Shown: piece by piece, positions 26,774 through 37,032 of the stretch
Position numbering within the stretch: position 1 is the stretch's first letter
Layout of the letters: the number at the start of each line of letters is the position of its first letter
NCBI GenBank assembly: GCA_027486845.1
Contig: JAIXOL010000053.1
Coordinates: 97,829-161,828 of the forward strand
Direction of reading: 5' to 3'
Origin: Cytophagaceae bacterium
GTDB lineage: Bacteria > Bacteroidota > Bacteroidia > Cytophagales > Spirosomataceae
DNA: 64,000 bases
Notes under the pieces: generated by a model
The model's input: only the letters and a program-made list of their open reading frames with translations
Databases searched by the model: none
Told to the model about the DNA's origin: nothing
Made by a program: the position numbers and the translations under genes

Positions 26774-27763
26774 ATGACGAGTAACTTTATTGATTACGTA
26801 AAAATAAATTGTGTTTCAGGTAATGGTGGTGCAGGTTCAAGGCACTTTAGGCGTGAAAAACACGTACCTAACGGAGGACCAGATGGTGGTGATGGTGGAA
26901 GAGGTGGACACATTGTTTTACGTGGAAATTCTCAATACTGGACTCTTCTGCACCTAAAGTATCAAAAACACATAAAAGCACAACATGGTGCTGGCGGAGA
27001 AGGTGCGAAACGCACTGGTCGGCAAGGTGAAGATGAATTTATTGAAGTTCCGCTCGGAACAATCGCAAGAGATGCAGAAACAGGTGAAGTAATCGGTGAA
27101 GTTACCGAGGATGGTCAACAAATAATTATGCTTTCAGGCGGAAGAGGTGGCTTAGGTAATTGGAATTTCAGAAATTCCACCAATCAAGCTCCTGAATACC
27201 ATCAAACGGGTGATGCTGGTAAAGAGTTATGGATAATTTTAGAATTAAAAGTTTTGGCAGATGTGGGTCTTGTTGGCTTTCCAAATGCTGGTAAATCAAC
27301 ATTGCTTTCTGCGGTATCTGCGGCTAAACCTGAAATTGCCGATTACCCATTTACAACTCTTACCCCAAACCTTGGTGTTGTTGCCTATCGTAATTTTAAA
27401 TCGTTCGTAATGGCCGATATTCCTGGAATTATTGAAGGTGCATCCGAAGGTAAAGGTCTTGGGCTTCGCTTTTTAAGACACATCGAACGAAACTCAATTT
27501 TGCTTTTTGTAGTTTCCGCAGATGCCGAAAATCCGTTAAAAGAATATAAAACTCTTCTTAAAGAATTAAAACTGTATAACCCCGAATTGCTCGACAAAAA
27601 AAGAGTATTAAGTATTTCAAAAATTGATTTGATTGACGAAAAACATAAGAAAAAAATAAAAGCCAAAATTCCTGTAGATTTGCCTTATGTGTTTTTTTCG
27701 GCCGTAACAACCCAAGGAATTGATGATTTGAAAGACTTAATTTGGGAAAATTTAGAAAGATAA
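26774..27763 (+). CDS. obgE: GTPase Obg
   Basis: 329 residues. Gly-rich Obg fold at 1-158 ([15 protein letters not shown]) followed by the G domain: G1 GFPNAGKST near 167, G2 [10 protein letters not shown]3 DIPGIIEGA, and SKIDLID in the G4 position where NKxD is usual. Obg proteins act in 50S ribosome assembly and stress signalling. The Obg C-terminal domain found in some Firmicutes is absent, as is normal here. Confidence 0.96.
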   Translation: MTSNFIDYVKINCVSGNGGAGSRHFRREKHVPNGGPDGGDGGRGGHIVLRGNSQYWTLLHLKYQKHIKAQHGAGGEGAKRTGRQGEDEFIEVPLGTIARDAETGEVIGEVTEDGQQIIMLSGGRGGLGNWNFRNSTNQAPEYHQTGDAGKELWIILELKVLADVGLVGFPNAGKSTLLSAVSAAKPEIADYPFTTLTPNLGVVAYRNFKSFVMADIPGIIEGASEGKGLGLRFLRHIERNSILLFVVSADAENPLKEYKTLLKELKLYNPELLDKKRVLSISKIDLIDEKHKKKIKAKIPVDLPYVFFSAVTTQGIDDLKDLIWENLER

Positions 27764-27860
27764 TTGTTGTTTTTACCTACATATTTGCTTTCGATTTACT
27801 TTTTTGATGAACGCATAACTCTGGTTAATAATCTGAGTGTGCATTTATTTTCATTACACC

Positions 27861-30572
27861 ATGAAAAAAACTTTTTTAAGTTTATTTCTTTTGGTGCACA
27901 CAATTACTTTTGCTCAAATAACAATTTCATTTCCTGTCAATAGGGCAGTTTTTCAACGAAACTTCTCAAATACTGGGATGATTCCTATTGCGGGTACGTT
28001 TCAAACCCGAGTCGAAAGAATTGATGCACGACTTACACCAATTAAAGGCGGAAATGCAATTGATTGGGTAACAATTTCTGTAAACCCTAATTTTGGTACT
28101 TTTATAGGAGGTGTTTTTGCTCAAGCCGGTTGGTACAAACTTGAGGTTCGTGCTTTATTAGGCAAAACTTTAGTCGGTACTTCGACGATTGAAAAAGTAG
28201 GAGTTGGTGAGGTACTTATCATTTCTGGGCAATCAAATGCACAGGGCTACGAGAGTAGGGGAAATCCCCCTGCAAATGATGATAGGGTAAACTGTATCAC
28301 AAACTTTTTTTCATACGGACAAACAACTGAACCACCATTTCCGATTATCGCTCAAATTACGGAAAACGTTAAAATCGCTCCTTTTGGAAATGGATCTTGG
28401 TGCTGGGGTAAGCTTGGTGACCTTCTAGCTGAAAAACTCAATGTTCCGATTTTGTTTATTAACACTGGTTTTGAAGCGATGGGTATCGAAGCATGGAGTA
28501 AAAGTGCAGATGGAGAGAGAGGGCAGGACTTTTATTCAGGAAATTTTGCCTTACCAGGTTATCCTTATGAAAACTTAAAAAAATCACTTCATTATTATGT
28601 AAATATGTTTGGTGCTCGCTCGGTTTTGTGGCAACAAGGAGAGACTGATAATGATAAGCGAACAAGTACTGAAAAATATAGACAGAATTTAGAGCATCTC
28701 ATTTCAAGAAGTAGAGGTGATACAGGTAAAAATATAAGTTGGATGATTAGTCGCTCCAGTCGAGTAATCTCAGGTACATATCAACCTGTGATTGATGCTC
28801 AAAATCAAGTGATTCAAAATTATTCCAATACCTTTGAAGGTCCAAATACAGACTTAATAACCGAACGAACTGATGGTGTTCACTTTTTTGGAAATGGTTT
28901 AGTTGAGTTGGCAAGAGCATGGAATGCTAAATTAGATTTAAATTTTTTCTCAAAAGCAAATTCAATTTTGCCATCAAGTCCGCTTATTTTTGACTTAAAT
29001 TGCAATACTGATAATTTACAAAAACCTGTTAGAATCTTTATGCCAAATGGCTTTAAAGAATATTATTGGACAAATGGTTTTAGTGATTTATCAAACACAG
29101 CGTCACTTGAAACCTCGCCTGGAATTTTTCGAGGGAGAGCCATTGATTATCTTGGGAATGTCTATTATACTCCATTAGTTAATTATTCATCACTTTCGAT
29201 TACCAATCAACCAAGTATTCAGGTGGAAGGTGCAACGAGTTTTTGTGAAGGTGGAAGCGTAAAACTTACATCTAATTTAGAGCAAGATATTTTTTGGAGT
29301 ACAGGGGCGAGTTCAAAGTCAATCATAGTATCTCAAAATGGAATCTATACAGTAAGTCAAGTTAATTATTTAGGGTGTTTTGCAAGATCAAATGGTATTA
29401 CGGTTGATGTTTTGCCCAAACCAGATGTAAAGATTGTGGCTGAAGGAGAAACTACTTTTTGTGCTGATAAATCAGTAAGGCTGAAAGCTAATTATGACAA
29501 TAATCTGATTTGGAATAATGGTGAAAATAATACGATAATAAATGTAAATAAAACAGGAGAATATTTTGCACGAGCAAAAAACGAATTCGGTTGTGAAGGT
29601 GTCTCTCAAAGTATTAATGTAAGAGTATTACCAAAACCTGAAACTCCATTTATTACGCCTGATGGTCCGACATTAATTTGTGCCGATAAAAGTGTGAAAC
29701 TGACTTCAAATATAAGCAACGGTATTACGTGGAATACTGGTGATAAATTAGCAAGTTTACTAATATCTAAGACAGGCGAATATTCTGTTATGGCTCGAAA
29801 TGATTTTGGTTGTCAGAGTATTTCAAATATTATTCCAATAAAAGTAAATCCTTTACCACCAAAACCTACGATTACTACAAGCGGACCTACTATCTTTTGT
29901 GATGGCGATAATGTGAAACTAACCGCACCTGAAAGTCAGGGGTATTTGTGGAGTAATGCCAAATCTACAAGAGATTTAACGATAAACTCTTCTGGTTTTT
30001 TTACTGTCAAAACAATTGACCAAAATGGGTGTACTTCTCCGAATTCTGATGAATTAGAAGTGATTGTTAAACCTTCTCCAATCGGTGTAAATATTTTACA
30101 ATCAGGAACATTTACTTTAGAAACAACTGCTAGTGGTCTATTTGATGTTAAATATGAATGGTATAAAAATAACGTACTTTTGCAAAATACCAATTCGATG
30201 ATTAAGGTAAAGGTAGATGGTGTTTATACTGTAAAAGGTTCTATATTACACCAACTTGGAGTAGGAAGAATTCTAAGGTGTTTTTCTCCACTTTCGAGTG
30301 AATATGAATTTAAGATTGACCCTTCGGTGCAAGGCTTTAGTGTATTTCCTAACCCAGCACCCAATTCAATTATAAATATTGAAACGCTAGAGGAGCTAAA
30401 AGATGCAGTTGTAAATATCTATAATTTAAAGGGAACACTTATAAAAAGTTATGATGTTCCTTATTTTGATGTCAGACGAACATTTGATTTAAGTGAAACT
30501 CATAAAGGAAGTTTTCTCATAAATGTAAAAGCTAAAGATTTTAATGTAATTAAACGGGTTTACATTGAATAA
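27861..30572 (+). CDS. Secreted SGNH/sialate O-acetylesterase-like protein with Cys-bounded repeats and T9SS tail
   Basis: 903 residues from ATG at 27861; an upstream GTG would spoil the signal peptide MKKTFLSLFLLVHTITFAQ. Layout: beta-rich N-domain (20-110), SASA-type SGNH hydrolase (about 115-340) with ISGQSNAQGY (candidate nucleophile Ser), LWQQGETDN and TDGVHF, then four repeats of about 75 residues (446-735), each with FC/IC near its start, a W-x-x-G turn, GxYxV and a closing GC. The tail FSVFPNPAPN (from about 825) is a T9SS type A sorting domain. Likely a cell-surface or secreted carbohydrate esterase. Followed by a longer paralogue. Confidence 0.82.
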   Translation: MKKTFLSLFLLVHTITFAQITISFPVNRAVFQRNFSNTGMIPIAGTFQTRVERIDARLTPIKGGNAIDWVTISVNPNFGTFIGGVFAQAGWYKLEVRALLGKTLVGTSTIEKVGVGEVLIISGQSNAQGYESRGNPPANDDRVNCITNFFSYGQTTEPPFPIIAQITENVKIAPFGNGSWCWGKLGDLLAEKLNVPILFINTGFEAMGIEAWSKSADGERGQDFYSGNFALPGYPYENLKKSLHYYVNMFGARSVLWQQGETDNDKRTSTEKYRQNLEHLISRSRGDTGKNISWMISRSSRVISGTYQPVIDAQNQVIQNYSNTFEGPNTDLITERTDGVHFFGNGLVELARAWNAKLDLNFFSKANSILPSSPLIFDLNCNTDNLQKPVRIFMPNGFKEYYWTNGFSDLSNTASLETSPGIFRGRAIDYLGNVYYTPLVNYSSLSITNQPSIQVEGATSFCEGGSVKLTSNLEQDIFWSTGASSKSIIVSQNGIYTVSQVNYLGCFARSNGITVDVLPKPDVKIVAEGETTFCADKSVRLKANYDNNLIWNNGENNTIINVNKTGEYFARAKNEFGCEGVSQSINVRVLPKPETPFITPDGPTLICADKSVKLTSNISNGITWNTGDKLASLLISKTGEYSVMARNDFGCQSISNIIPIKVNPLPPKPTITTSGPTIFCDGDNVKLTAPESQGYLWSNAKSTRDLTINSSGFFTVKTIDQNGCTSPNSDELEVIVKPSPIGVNILQSGTFTLETTASGLFDVKYEWYKNNVLLQNTNSMIKVKVDGVYTVKGSILHQLGVGRILRCFSPLSSEYEFKIDPSVQGFSVFPNPAPNSIINIETLEELKDAVVNIYNLKGTLIKSYDVPYFDVRRTFDLSETHKGSFLINVKAKDFNVIKRVYIE

Positions 30573-30627
30573 ACCTTAGATATTTACCGTTAAATAATTT
30601 TTTTTAATAAGATTAGTTGGTGGTGTA

Positions 30628-30658
30628 TTGATTATAGTTTTAGGCTTTTGTAAATTTG
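30628..30658 (+). promoter_or_regulatory. Promoter of the second SASA-T9SS gene
   Basis: TTG (30628-30630), a 20-base spacer and TAAATTTG (30651-30658) fit the Bacteroidota -33/-7 pattern, 32 bases before the ATG. It suggests independent expression of the second paralogue. Confidence 0.5.
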
Positions 30659-30690
30659 TTTCAGGATATGAAACTTAATCCGTTTAAAAA

Positions 30691-33636
30691 ATGAATCTTT
30701 TGAGGAATTGGTTAATCTTGTTATTGAATTTTGTTTTTTTTGATATCTATTCTCAAATTCAAATTACGTTCCCTGTTTCACGCATTGTTTTTCAAAGAAA
30801 TAACCAAAATCAAGCAAGCGTAAATATTGCAGGAAGTTATTTTCAACAGCTAGATATGGTTGAACTTCGTGCTGTTCCAGTCTGGGGAGGGCAAGGAGTA
30901 GAAACATCTTGGAAAGCAGTTTCAAATTTTAGGAACAATGGCATTTTTAGTGAGATTGTCCAACTTAATGGTGGATGGTATAATATTGAGGTAAGAGGTA
31001 TTTTAAATGGCAATATTGTTGCAAAAGCTACTCTCGAAAGAGTTGGTGTTGGTGAAGTATTCATAGTAGCTGGACAATCAAACGCTCAAGGAGATCAAGC
31101 TTATTCTGGTGCTACAATTGGTGCTATAGATGATAGGGTATCTACAATTAATTTTTATGATCCACTTCTTAATGAAGAAAATCTGCCTTTTCAATTCTCC
31201 CAGATGGGCAATAATTCCAAGATGGCACCTTATAACTACGTTCCTTGGTTTTGGGGAAAATTAGGTGATAAACTCACCCAAAGATTGAATGTTCCTGTGC
31301 TTTTTTATGGTGCGGCATTGGGTGGTTTAAGTTGTGAGGTTTGGCGGCGTTCGGCTGAAGGCCAAGACTTGAGACAAGAATTTCCACTATTTGTCAACGT
31401 TGCTGGAATGCCGTATAGGGGTATGAAAGCTGCCATACAACAATACGTTACTCGTACAGGTGTGAGAGCCATTTTATGGCAACAGGGTGAAAGTGATGGA
31501 AACACAAATGGAGAAACTTATTACAATAACTTAAAAACGGTAATCGAAAAAAGTAGGTCAGACTCCAAAAAAGCAGATTTAGCATGGGTTGTAGCACGTT
31601 CATCGCGTAATCCATCGATTTTGCCTACGGTTATACAAGGTCAAAATCTTACTATTGAGCGAGTCCCAAATGTGTTTGCAGGCCCGCTAACTGATGAAAT
31701 AAATGGTGCAAATTTTAGAGCTGATGGAATTCATTTTCATAATGATGGTTTACGACTTGCTTCAGACTACTGGAATAATTATCTCGATGGAAACTTTTTT
31801 TCTAATTCGCAGCCGTTAATGGCGAGAAGTTTACCTGTTATTAATATTGCGTGTAATCCAAATAATACTACAAATAAGTTTACGATTAGTACTGGTGGAT
31901 ACCAAATTTATAAGTGGAGTAACGGTAGTACTTCTAATTTTATCACTGTCTCGAATGGAACGTATTCTTTTAAAGGATTAGATGATGTTGGAAATACCGT
32001 TTTTTCGCAGCCTTTTTCATTATCTACGAATAATAATGCAACTCAACCCTCCATTATTGCTAACGGAAATACTACTTTTTGTGATGGTCAAGGTGTAATA
32101 TTAACATCGAATACTAGTAACGGAAATGTATGGAGTAATGGAGAAAGGGGACAATCAATTGTTGCTCGTGCATCAGGAAATTATTCTGTGGTCAATTATT
32201 CACTCAATGGATGTGCTTCACAACCTTCCGTTTCTATCAATGTTAATGTTTTACCTTCACCATTTAATTTTATAAATGCTAGCAAAGTATTACCTATTTG
32301 TCCAGATGATTCCATTGAGTTATTTACGACGAATAACGATGGAGCTTCGTATTACTGGAATACAAACGAAACTTCAAAGAAAATTGCCGTAAATAAAGCT
32401 GGATCATATAGTTTACGAATAAAGGGGGAAAATGGTTGTGAATCGCAATCATCAATTAATGTAAATTTTCGTTCTCGACCATCAACTGCAATTTTGGCTG
32501 ATGCAGACACTGCTTTTTGCTTAGGGAAAAGTGTCAATATTTTCCCACAAAATGATTTTAAATCATATTTGTGGAATACTGGTGCAACTTCAAAAACAAT
32601 TAATGTTCGTTCAACAGGATTATATAAATTAAGAGTAAAAGATAGTTTCGGATGCTTTTCTGATACAATTACCAAGAAAATAACTGTAAATGAACTACCA
32701 GTCATTAAAATTAAAGCAGATGGACAAGATAAATTTTGTGAAGGCAATGTCGTTACTCTTTCTACTGAGTCACAAACAGCATCAGGATACAGATGGAATA
32801 CTGGTCAATCTTCTAAGGAGATTTATGCTATGAAAGAAGGTTTGTATACATTATCTGTAATTGATGAAAATGGTTGCGAATCTACACCAGATTCAATAAA
32901 TTTAACCTATCAGGCTTTTCCATTAGCTACAATTACAACCACCGATGATATTAATACGATTTGTGAGGGTTCTTCATTGTCTTTAGTTAGTAATGATGCA
33001 GTTTCATATTTATGGAGTACAGGTGCAACTTCAAAGGGAATTGCGGTTGATAAAGCAGGTATTTATAATTTGAAAATAAAGGATGATAAAAATTGCGTAT
33101 CAAAATCAACGTCGTTTGAAGTGTTTGTAAAATCAAAGCCACCAGCTCCTGATGTAAATATTGAAGGAGTATTCCAGCTGTCTGCTATTCCAAAATCTAC
33201 CTTATCAAATCAATTTTATAATTGGAAAAAGGATAACGAAGAACTAACAATATTTTCATCGGTTTTAAAGGCAAACGTATCAGGTAATTACTCAGTACGA
33301 ACAGCATGGCCTTATACTTTAGAAAGTGGTAAATCATTGATTTGCTATTCTCCTTTCTCTTATTCTGTGGAAGTATTTATTCCCTACCTAGATAAAGGTT
33401 TTAGAGTATATCCAAACCCAAATCCTACAGGGGTTTTTACTATTGAAACTATTGGCGATAATCCAAATGCAGAAGTAGCTTTATTTACATTGACTGGAGA
33501 AAAAGTTTATACTGGTTTTTTAAATGATTTAAAAGAAAAAAGAACACTCGATTTTAGATATTTAGAAAAAGGCATCTATATTATTCGCCTTGTGAGTGGC
33601 TCGTACGAAGCATCGTCTCGAGTGGTAATTAAATAA
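30691..33636 (+). CDS. Secreted SGNH/sialate O-acetylesterase-like protein, longer paralogue with T9SS tail
   Basis: 981 residues. Same plan as its upstream neighbour: signal peptide (to about residue 22), beta domain, SGNH/SASA domain with VAGQSNAQGDQ near 125, LWQQGESDG and ADGIHFH (to about 345). Then five clear repeats of about 75 residues (about 452-808), each with FC or IC near the start, Y-x-W-x-x-G-x-x-S-K and a closing GC. The C-terminal T9SS type A domain starts near 901 (FRVYPNPNPTG). The pair probably arose by tandem duplication and diverged, with repeat-number change. Substrate unknown; acetylated polysaccharide is the family expectation. Confidence 0.82.
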   Translation: MNLLRNWLILLLNFVFFDIYSQIQITFPVSRIVFQRNNQNQASVNIAGSYFQQLDMVELRAVPVWGGQGVETSWKAVSNFRNNGIFSEIVQLNGGWYNIEVRGILNGNIVAKATLERVGVGEVFIVAGQSNAQGDQAYSGATIGAIDDRVSTINFYDPLLNEENLPFQFSQMGNNSKMAPYNYVPWFWGKLGDKLTQRLNVPVLFYGAALGGLSCEVWRRSAEGQDLRQEFPLFVNVAGMPYRGMKAAIQQYVTRTGVRAILWQQGESDGNTNGETYYNNLKTVIEKSRSDSKKADLAWVVARSSRNPSILPTVIQGQNLTIERVPNVFAGPLTDEINGANFRADGIHFHNDGLRLASDYWNNYLDGNFFSNSQPLMARSLPVINIACNPNNTTNKFTISTGGYQIYKWSNGSTSNFITVSNGTYSFKGLDDVGNTVFSQPFSLSTNNNATQPSIIANGNTTFCDGQGVILTSNTSNGNVWSNGERGQSIVARASGNYSVVNYSLNGCASQPSVSINVNVLPSPFNFINASKVLPICPDDSIELFTTNNDGASYYWNTNETSKKIAVNKAGSYSLRIKGENGCESQSSINVNFRSRPSTAILADADTAFCLGKSVNIFPQNDFKSYLWNTGATSKTINVRSTGLYKLRVKDSFGCFSDTITKKITVNELPVIKIKADGQDKFCEGNVVTLSTESQTASGYRWNTGQSSKEIYAMKEGLYTLSVIDENGCESTPDSINLTYQAFPLATITTTDDINTICEGSSLSLVSNDAVSYLWSTGATSKGIAVDKAGIYNLKIKDDKNCVSKSTSFEVFVKSKPPAPDVNIEGVFQLSAIPKSTLSNQFYNWKKDNEELTIFSSVLKANVSGNYSVRTAWPYTLESGKSLICYSPFSYSVEVFIPYLDKGFRVYPNPNPTGVFTIETIGDNPNAEVALFTLTGEKVYTGFLNDLKEKRTLDFRYLEKGIYIIRLVSGSYEASSRVVIK

Positions 33637-33670
33637 AAAAAGGGGCTTGAAATATTTTCGCCCCTTTTTT
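33635..33670 (+). terminator. Intrinsic terminator before the nuo operon
   Basis: AAAAAAGGGGC (33636-33646) and GCCCCTTTTTT (33660-33670) form an 11-bp stem with a 13-base loop and a T-run. It lies just after the second SASA-T9SS gene. Confidence 0.88.
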
Positions 33671-33672
33671 AT

Positions 33673-33703
33673 TTTGTTTCTAAGCATAACCATAGTAATT
33701 TTG
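33673..33703 (+). promoter_or_regulatory. Promoter of the nuo operon
   Basis: TTTG (33673-33676), a 19-base spacer and TAATTTTG (33696-33703) match the Bacteroidota -33/-7 consensus on both boxes. It begins 3 bases after the preceding terminator and lies 79 bases ahead of nuoA. Confidence 0.7.
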
Positions 33704-33782
33704 AGACGTAAAAGATGAGAAGTAGTAAAAAGCCGTAAAAAATAATTTTTGTAAACCTTTGACTACTGTTAATTATTGATTT

Positions 33783-34157
33783 ATGAAAGAATATTTGCCT
33801 TCAGATTTCCTCCCGATTTTAGTACTGCTCGTGGCAGCCATTGGGTTTATTGTTACCACGATGATTGTCACCCACGCAATTGGCCCAAAAAGAAACAGTG
33901 AATTAAAAGATGCACCATTTGAGTGTGGTATTGACTCTGAAGGTGATGCACGTGCACCAATTTCAATCAAATATTTCCTAACTGCCATTTTATTTGTTCT
34001 TTTCGATGTTGAGGTTATTTTTATGTATCCTTGGGCAGTAAATTTCAAAAAACTTGGTTGGTTTGGATTTAGTGAAATGGTAGTGTTCCTTACACTTTTG
34101 ATGGCTGGTTTTTACTACGTTATTCGTAAAGGTGTTTTGAATTGGGAAAGAGACTAA
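33783..34157 (+). CDS. nuoA: NADH-quinone oxidoreductase subunit A
   Basis: 124 residues with three membrane helices. The family block is KDAPFECGIDSEGDARAPISIKYFLTAILFVLFDVEVIF, including the conserved Cys loop and the membrane Glu of FDVEVIF. Membrane-arm subunit of complex I next to the quinone site. First gene of the operon. Confidence 0.95.
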   Translation: MKEYLPSDFLPILVLLVAAIGFIVTTMIVTHAIGPKRNSELKDAPFECGIDSEGDARAPISIKYFLTAILFVLFDVEVIFMYPWAVNFKKLGWFGFSEMVVFLTLLMAGFYYVIRKGVLNWERD

Positions 34158-34249
34158 TAATTTGTTTTTGAAGAAACAAATTACGTTAACACATAGTTGA
34201 AATAATAGCATTTGTAGTAATACAATTATACTATTGATAATCAGAAAAT

Positions 34250-34795
34250 ATGAGTAATCAAATAAAAACAGTCGAAGCACCTGAGGGATTTGAAGGTTCA
34301 GGCTTTTTTGCAACTTCTTTTGAAAATGTAATCGGAATTGCCCGAAGTAAATCATTGTGGCCATTGCCATTCGCAACTTCTTGCTGCGGCATTGAGTTTA
34401 TGGCAACAATGGGTGCTCACTACGATATTTCTCGTTTTGGTTCAGAGCGTCCAAGTTTCTCGCCTCGTCAAGCTGATTTGTTGATGGTAATGGGAACAAT
34501 CGCCAAAAAAATGGCTCCAATTTTGAAACAAGTCTATATTCAGATGGCAGAGCCTCGTTGGGTAATCGCTGTTGGTGCTTGTGCGTCAAGTGGGGGTGTT
34601 TTCGATACTTATTCAGTTTTACAAGGTATTGACCGTGTAATTCCAGTCGATGTATATGTCCCAGGTTGTCCGCCACGCCCAGAGCAAATCTTAGATGGAT
34701 TGATGGAAATTCAGAAATTAGCCGTTAATGAGTCTTTACGCCGCAGAAATACGGACGAATATCAACACTTATTGGAATCGTATAAGATTCAATAG
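34250..34795 (+). CDS. nuoB: NADH-quinone oxidoreductase subunit B
   Basis: 181 residues. Ligands of the N2 4Fe-4S cluster are visible: SCCGIEFMA (tandem Cys), GACASSGG and VPGCPPRPE. It transfers electrons to quinone at the interface with NuoD. A decayed DUF29-like gene separates it from nuoC. Confidence 0.96.
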   Translation: MSNQIKTVEAPEGFEGSGFFATSFENVIGIARSKSLWPLPFATSCCGIEFMATMGAHYDISRFGSERPSFSPRQADLLMVMGTIAKKMAPILKQVYIQMAEPRWVIAVGACASSGGVFDTYSVLQGIDRVIPVDVYVPGCPPRPEQILDGLMEIQKLAVNESLRRRNTDEYQHLLESYKIQ

Positions 34796-34804
34796 TTTTT
34801 TGTT

Positions 34805-35197
34805 TTGTAAGAAATTTTGGAACTCCGAAAAAGTATTAATGAAGGCCGTTATGCTGATGCCATTCATATTATTGATGCATTGGAAGAAATGGCGAAGGAT
34901 GATAAGTTAGATAAAATATTTAGCTAAATGCAGAGAAACGCACCACACGCTTCTAGTATAATTCTATCAAACACTTGCTTTACCAAATATAAAGAGTAAA
35001 TAAAAGGAGTAAGTTTACTGGAAATTATATAAAATCAGATGAGTTATTTGAGAATTTAGCTAAGGCATTTGTTTTAAGTTTAGACCAAGTAGCCTAAGAA
35101 GCCTTTGAAGGAATTTACACATCGGAACAGCTTTTATTTAAAATTGACAAAAATTAAAATTTTGGCAGAGGCCATGAAAATGATTGAAAAGTACTAA
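34805..35197 (+). pseudogene. Decayed DUF29-like gene inserted between nuoB and nuoC
   Basis: Translation in two shifting frames gives EILELRKSINEGRYADAI, then HIIDALEEMAKDDKLDKIFS and a stop. After an apparent deletion it continues AEKRTTRF*YNSIKHLLYQI*RVNKR, then YIKSDELFENLAKAFVLSLD, QVA*EAFEGIYTSEQLL, and in a third frame KILAEAMKMIEKY followed by the stop at 35195-35197. The AEKRTTR-x-W-like core and overall order resemble DUF29 proteins of Bacteroidota and Cyanobacteria; I am recalling the family, not searching. At least three in-frame stops, one deletion and one frameshift show it is dead. nuoC starts three bases after it. Confidence 0.65.
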
Positions 35198-35199
35198 TA

Positions 35200-35700
35200 A
35201 TGATGACTAATCAACAAATAGCTGAAGATATAGTAGCCAAGTTTGGAGAAAATTCCCACTCTTTTGAGGAGCCATGGGGATTGCTTACATTAACTACCAA
35301 TCGTCAGAATATTATCTCGCTTCTTGAGTATTTAAAACAACACGAAATTTTTCGTTTTAATTTCTTGACTGATTTGACAGGCATTCATTTACCCGATAAT
35401 AAAGGAGCTGAGTTTGGTGTAATATATCACTTACACAGCCTTGAAAACAACGTTAGAATTCGTATCAAAGTTTTCTTGTCTCAAGATGATATTCATATTC
35501 CAACGGCAATAACCATTTGGCCAACTGCCAATTGGATGGAAAGGGAAACTTTCGATTTCTTCGGAATTCTTTTCGATGGGCATCCGAACCTCATCAGAAT
35601 TTTGAATATCGAAGAAATGGATTATTTTCCAATGCGTAAAGAATATGCATTAGAAGATGCCACTCGTGAAGATAAGATTGACGCCTTGTTTGGAAGATAA
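35200..35700 (+). CDS. nuoC: NADH-quinone oxidoreductase subunit C
   Basis: 166 residues, a separate NuoC rather than a NuoCD fusion. The family signature is WPTANWMERETFDFFGILFDGHPNLIRIL with FPMRKEYALED near the end. It belongs to the peripheral arm and supports NuoD and NuoB. Start ATGATG at 35200; either Met is possible. Confidence 0.94.
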   Translation: MMTNQQIAEDIVAKFGENSHSFEEPWGLLTLTTNRQNIISLLEYLKQHEIFRFNFLTDLTGIHLPDNKGAEFGVIYHLHSLENNVRIRIKVFLSQDDIHIPTAITIWPTANWMERETFDFFGILFDGHPNLIRILNIEEMDYFPMRKEYALEDATREDKIDALFGR

Positions 35701-35705
35701 ATTTT

Positions 35706-35782
35706 CAATTAACAATTAAACAATGAACAATAAATCAGTTGACAATTTTACAAAAATTGATAATTGATAATTGATAATTGAC
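35706..35782 (+). repeat. Short-word repeat (AATTGATAATTGA type) between nuoC and nuoD
   Basis: The gap opens with words such as AACAATTAA and ends in about four tandem ATTGATA units reaching the nuoD ATG. The repeat supplies an in-frame TTG at 35771 that would add four residues to NuoD, but the ATG at 35783 is the better start. Confidence 0.6.
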
Positions 35783-37018
35783 ATGGAAGACATAATAATA
35801 CCAAAAAATACATCCGACGCTTTGGCTTTGAATAGACCAATAGTTGAAGATACTGAATTTACTACTTTAAATCTTGGGCCAACTCATCCAGCCACTCACG
35901 GTATTTTTCAAAATATTTTGAAGATGGATGGCGAAAAAATTGTTTCGGGAGAACAAACAATTGGATATATTCACCGTGCGTTCGAGAAAATTGCTGAACG
36001 TCGTCCATTCTATCAGATTACAACGCTTACTGACCGTATGAACTACTGTTCATCTCCAATCAATAATATGGGATGGCATATGACAGTAGAAAAACTTTTG
36101 GGCGTAACTGTGCCCAAAAGAGCCGAATACATTCGTGTGATTATGATGGAATTAGCACGTATTTCTGACCACATTATTTGTAATTCAATCTTGGGTGTTG
36201 ATACAGGTGCTTATTCTGGTTTCTTATATGTTTTCCAAGAACGTGAAAAAATATATGAAATTTACGAAGAAATGTGTGGAGCTCGTCTTACAACCAACAT
36301 GGGTAGAATTGGTGGTATGGAAAGAGATTTATCTCCAACGGCTATCGCCAAAATTAAAGATTTGATTTATAATAGTTTACCAAAAGCATGGGCAGAATTT
36401 GAAAAACTTTTCAATCGTAACCGTATTTTTGTTGATAGAATTGTAAACGTCGGTCCAATTACAGGTGAAAGAGCATTAGAATATGGTTTTACAGGTCCAA
36501 ACCTACGTGCGGCTGGCATAGACTATGATGTTCGTGTGATGGAGCCCTATTCATCGTATCAAGATTTTGAATTTGATATTCCTGTTGGTCACAACGGCGA
36601 TACTTACGACCGATTTATGGTTCGTAACCAAGAAGTTTGGGAAAGTATTAAGATTATTCGTCAAGCACTTGAAAACTTACCCGAAGGCCCATTTTATGCT
36701 AACGAAAATCATTATTATTTGCCACCAAAGCATGATGTTTATAAAAACATGGAAGCTTTAATTTACCATTTCAAAATCGTAATGGGTGAAATTGATGCTC
36801 CTTCTGGCGAAATTTATCATGCAGTTGAAGGTGGAAATGGCGAACTTGGTTTCTATTTAGTAAGCGATGGCGGCAGAGCTCCTTATCGTTTACACTTCCG
36901 TCGTCCGAGTTTTATTTACTATCAAGCATACCCAGAGATGTGCAAAGGCGTTTCGATTTCTGATGCCATCGTTATTTTGAGTAGCTTAAACGTAATCGCT
37001 GGAGAGTTAGATGCTTAA
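35783..37018 (+). CDS. nuoD: NADH-quinone oxidoreductase subunit D
   Basis: 411 residues from ATG at 35783. The 49-kDa subunit signatures are present: LGPTHPATHGIFQ near 30-42, GYIHRAFEKIAE near 66, the YxxPxxxM-like RMNYCSSPINNMGWH, GRIGGMERD, and the C-terminal LHFRRPSFIYYQ. It forms most of the quinone pocket with NuoB. Confidence 0.96.
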   Translation: MEDIIIPKNTSDALALNRPIVEDTEFTTLNLGPTHPATHGIFQNILKMDGEKIVSGEQTIGYIHRAFEKIAERRPFYQITTLTDRMNYCSSPINNMGWHMTVEKLLGVTVPKRAEYIRVIMMELARISDHIICNSILGVDTGAYSGFLYVFQEREKIYEIYEEMCGARLTTNMGRIGGMERDLSPTAIAKIKDLIYNSLPKAWAEFEKLFNRNRIFVDRIVNVGPITGERALEYGFTGPNLRAAGIDYDVRVMEPYSSYQDFEFDIPVGHNGDTYDRFMVRNQEVWESIKIIRQALENLPEGPFYANENHYYLPPKHDVYKNMEALIYHFKIVMGEIDAPSGEIYHAVEGGNGELGFYLVSDGGRAPYRLHFRRPSFIYYQAYPEMCKGVSISDAIVILSSLNVIAGELDA

Positions 37019-37032
37019 TAAAAGATGATACA

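Noticed and set aside
34990..35200. Possibility that the nuoB-nuoC gap is a structured RNA or promoter
   Set aside because: Its translation recovers a collinear DUF29-like protein across frames, a better explanation.
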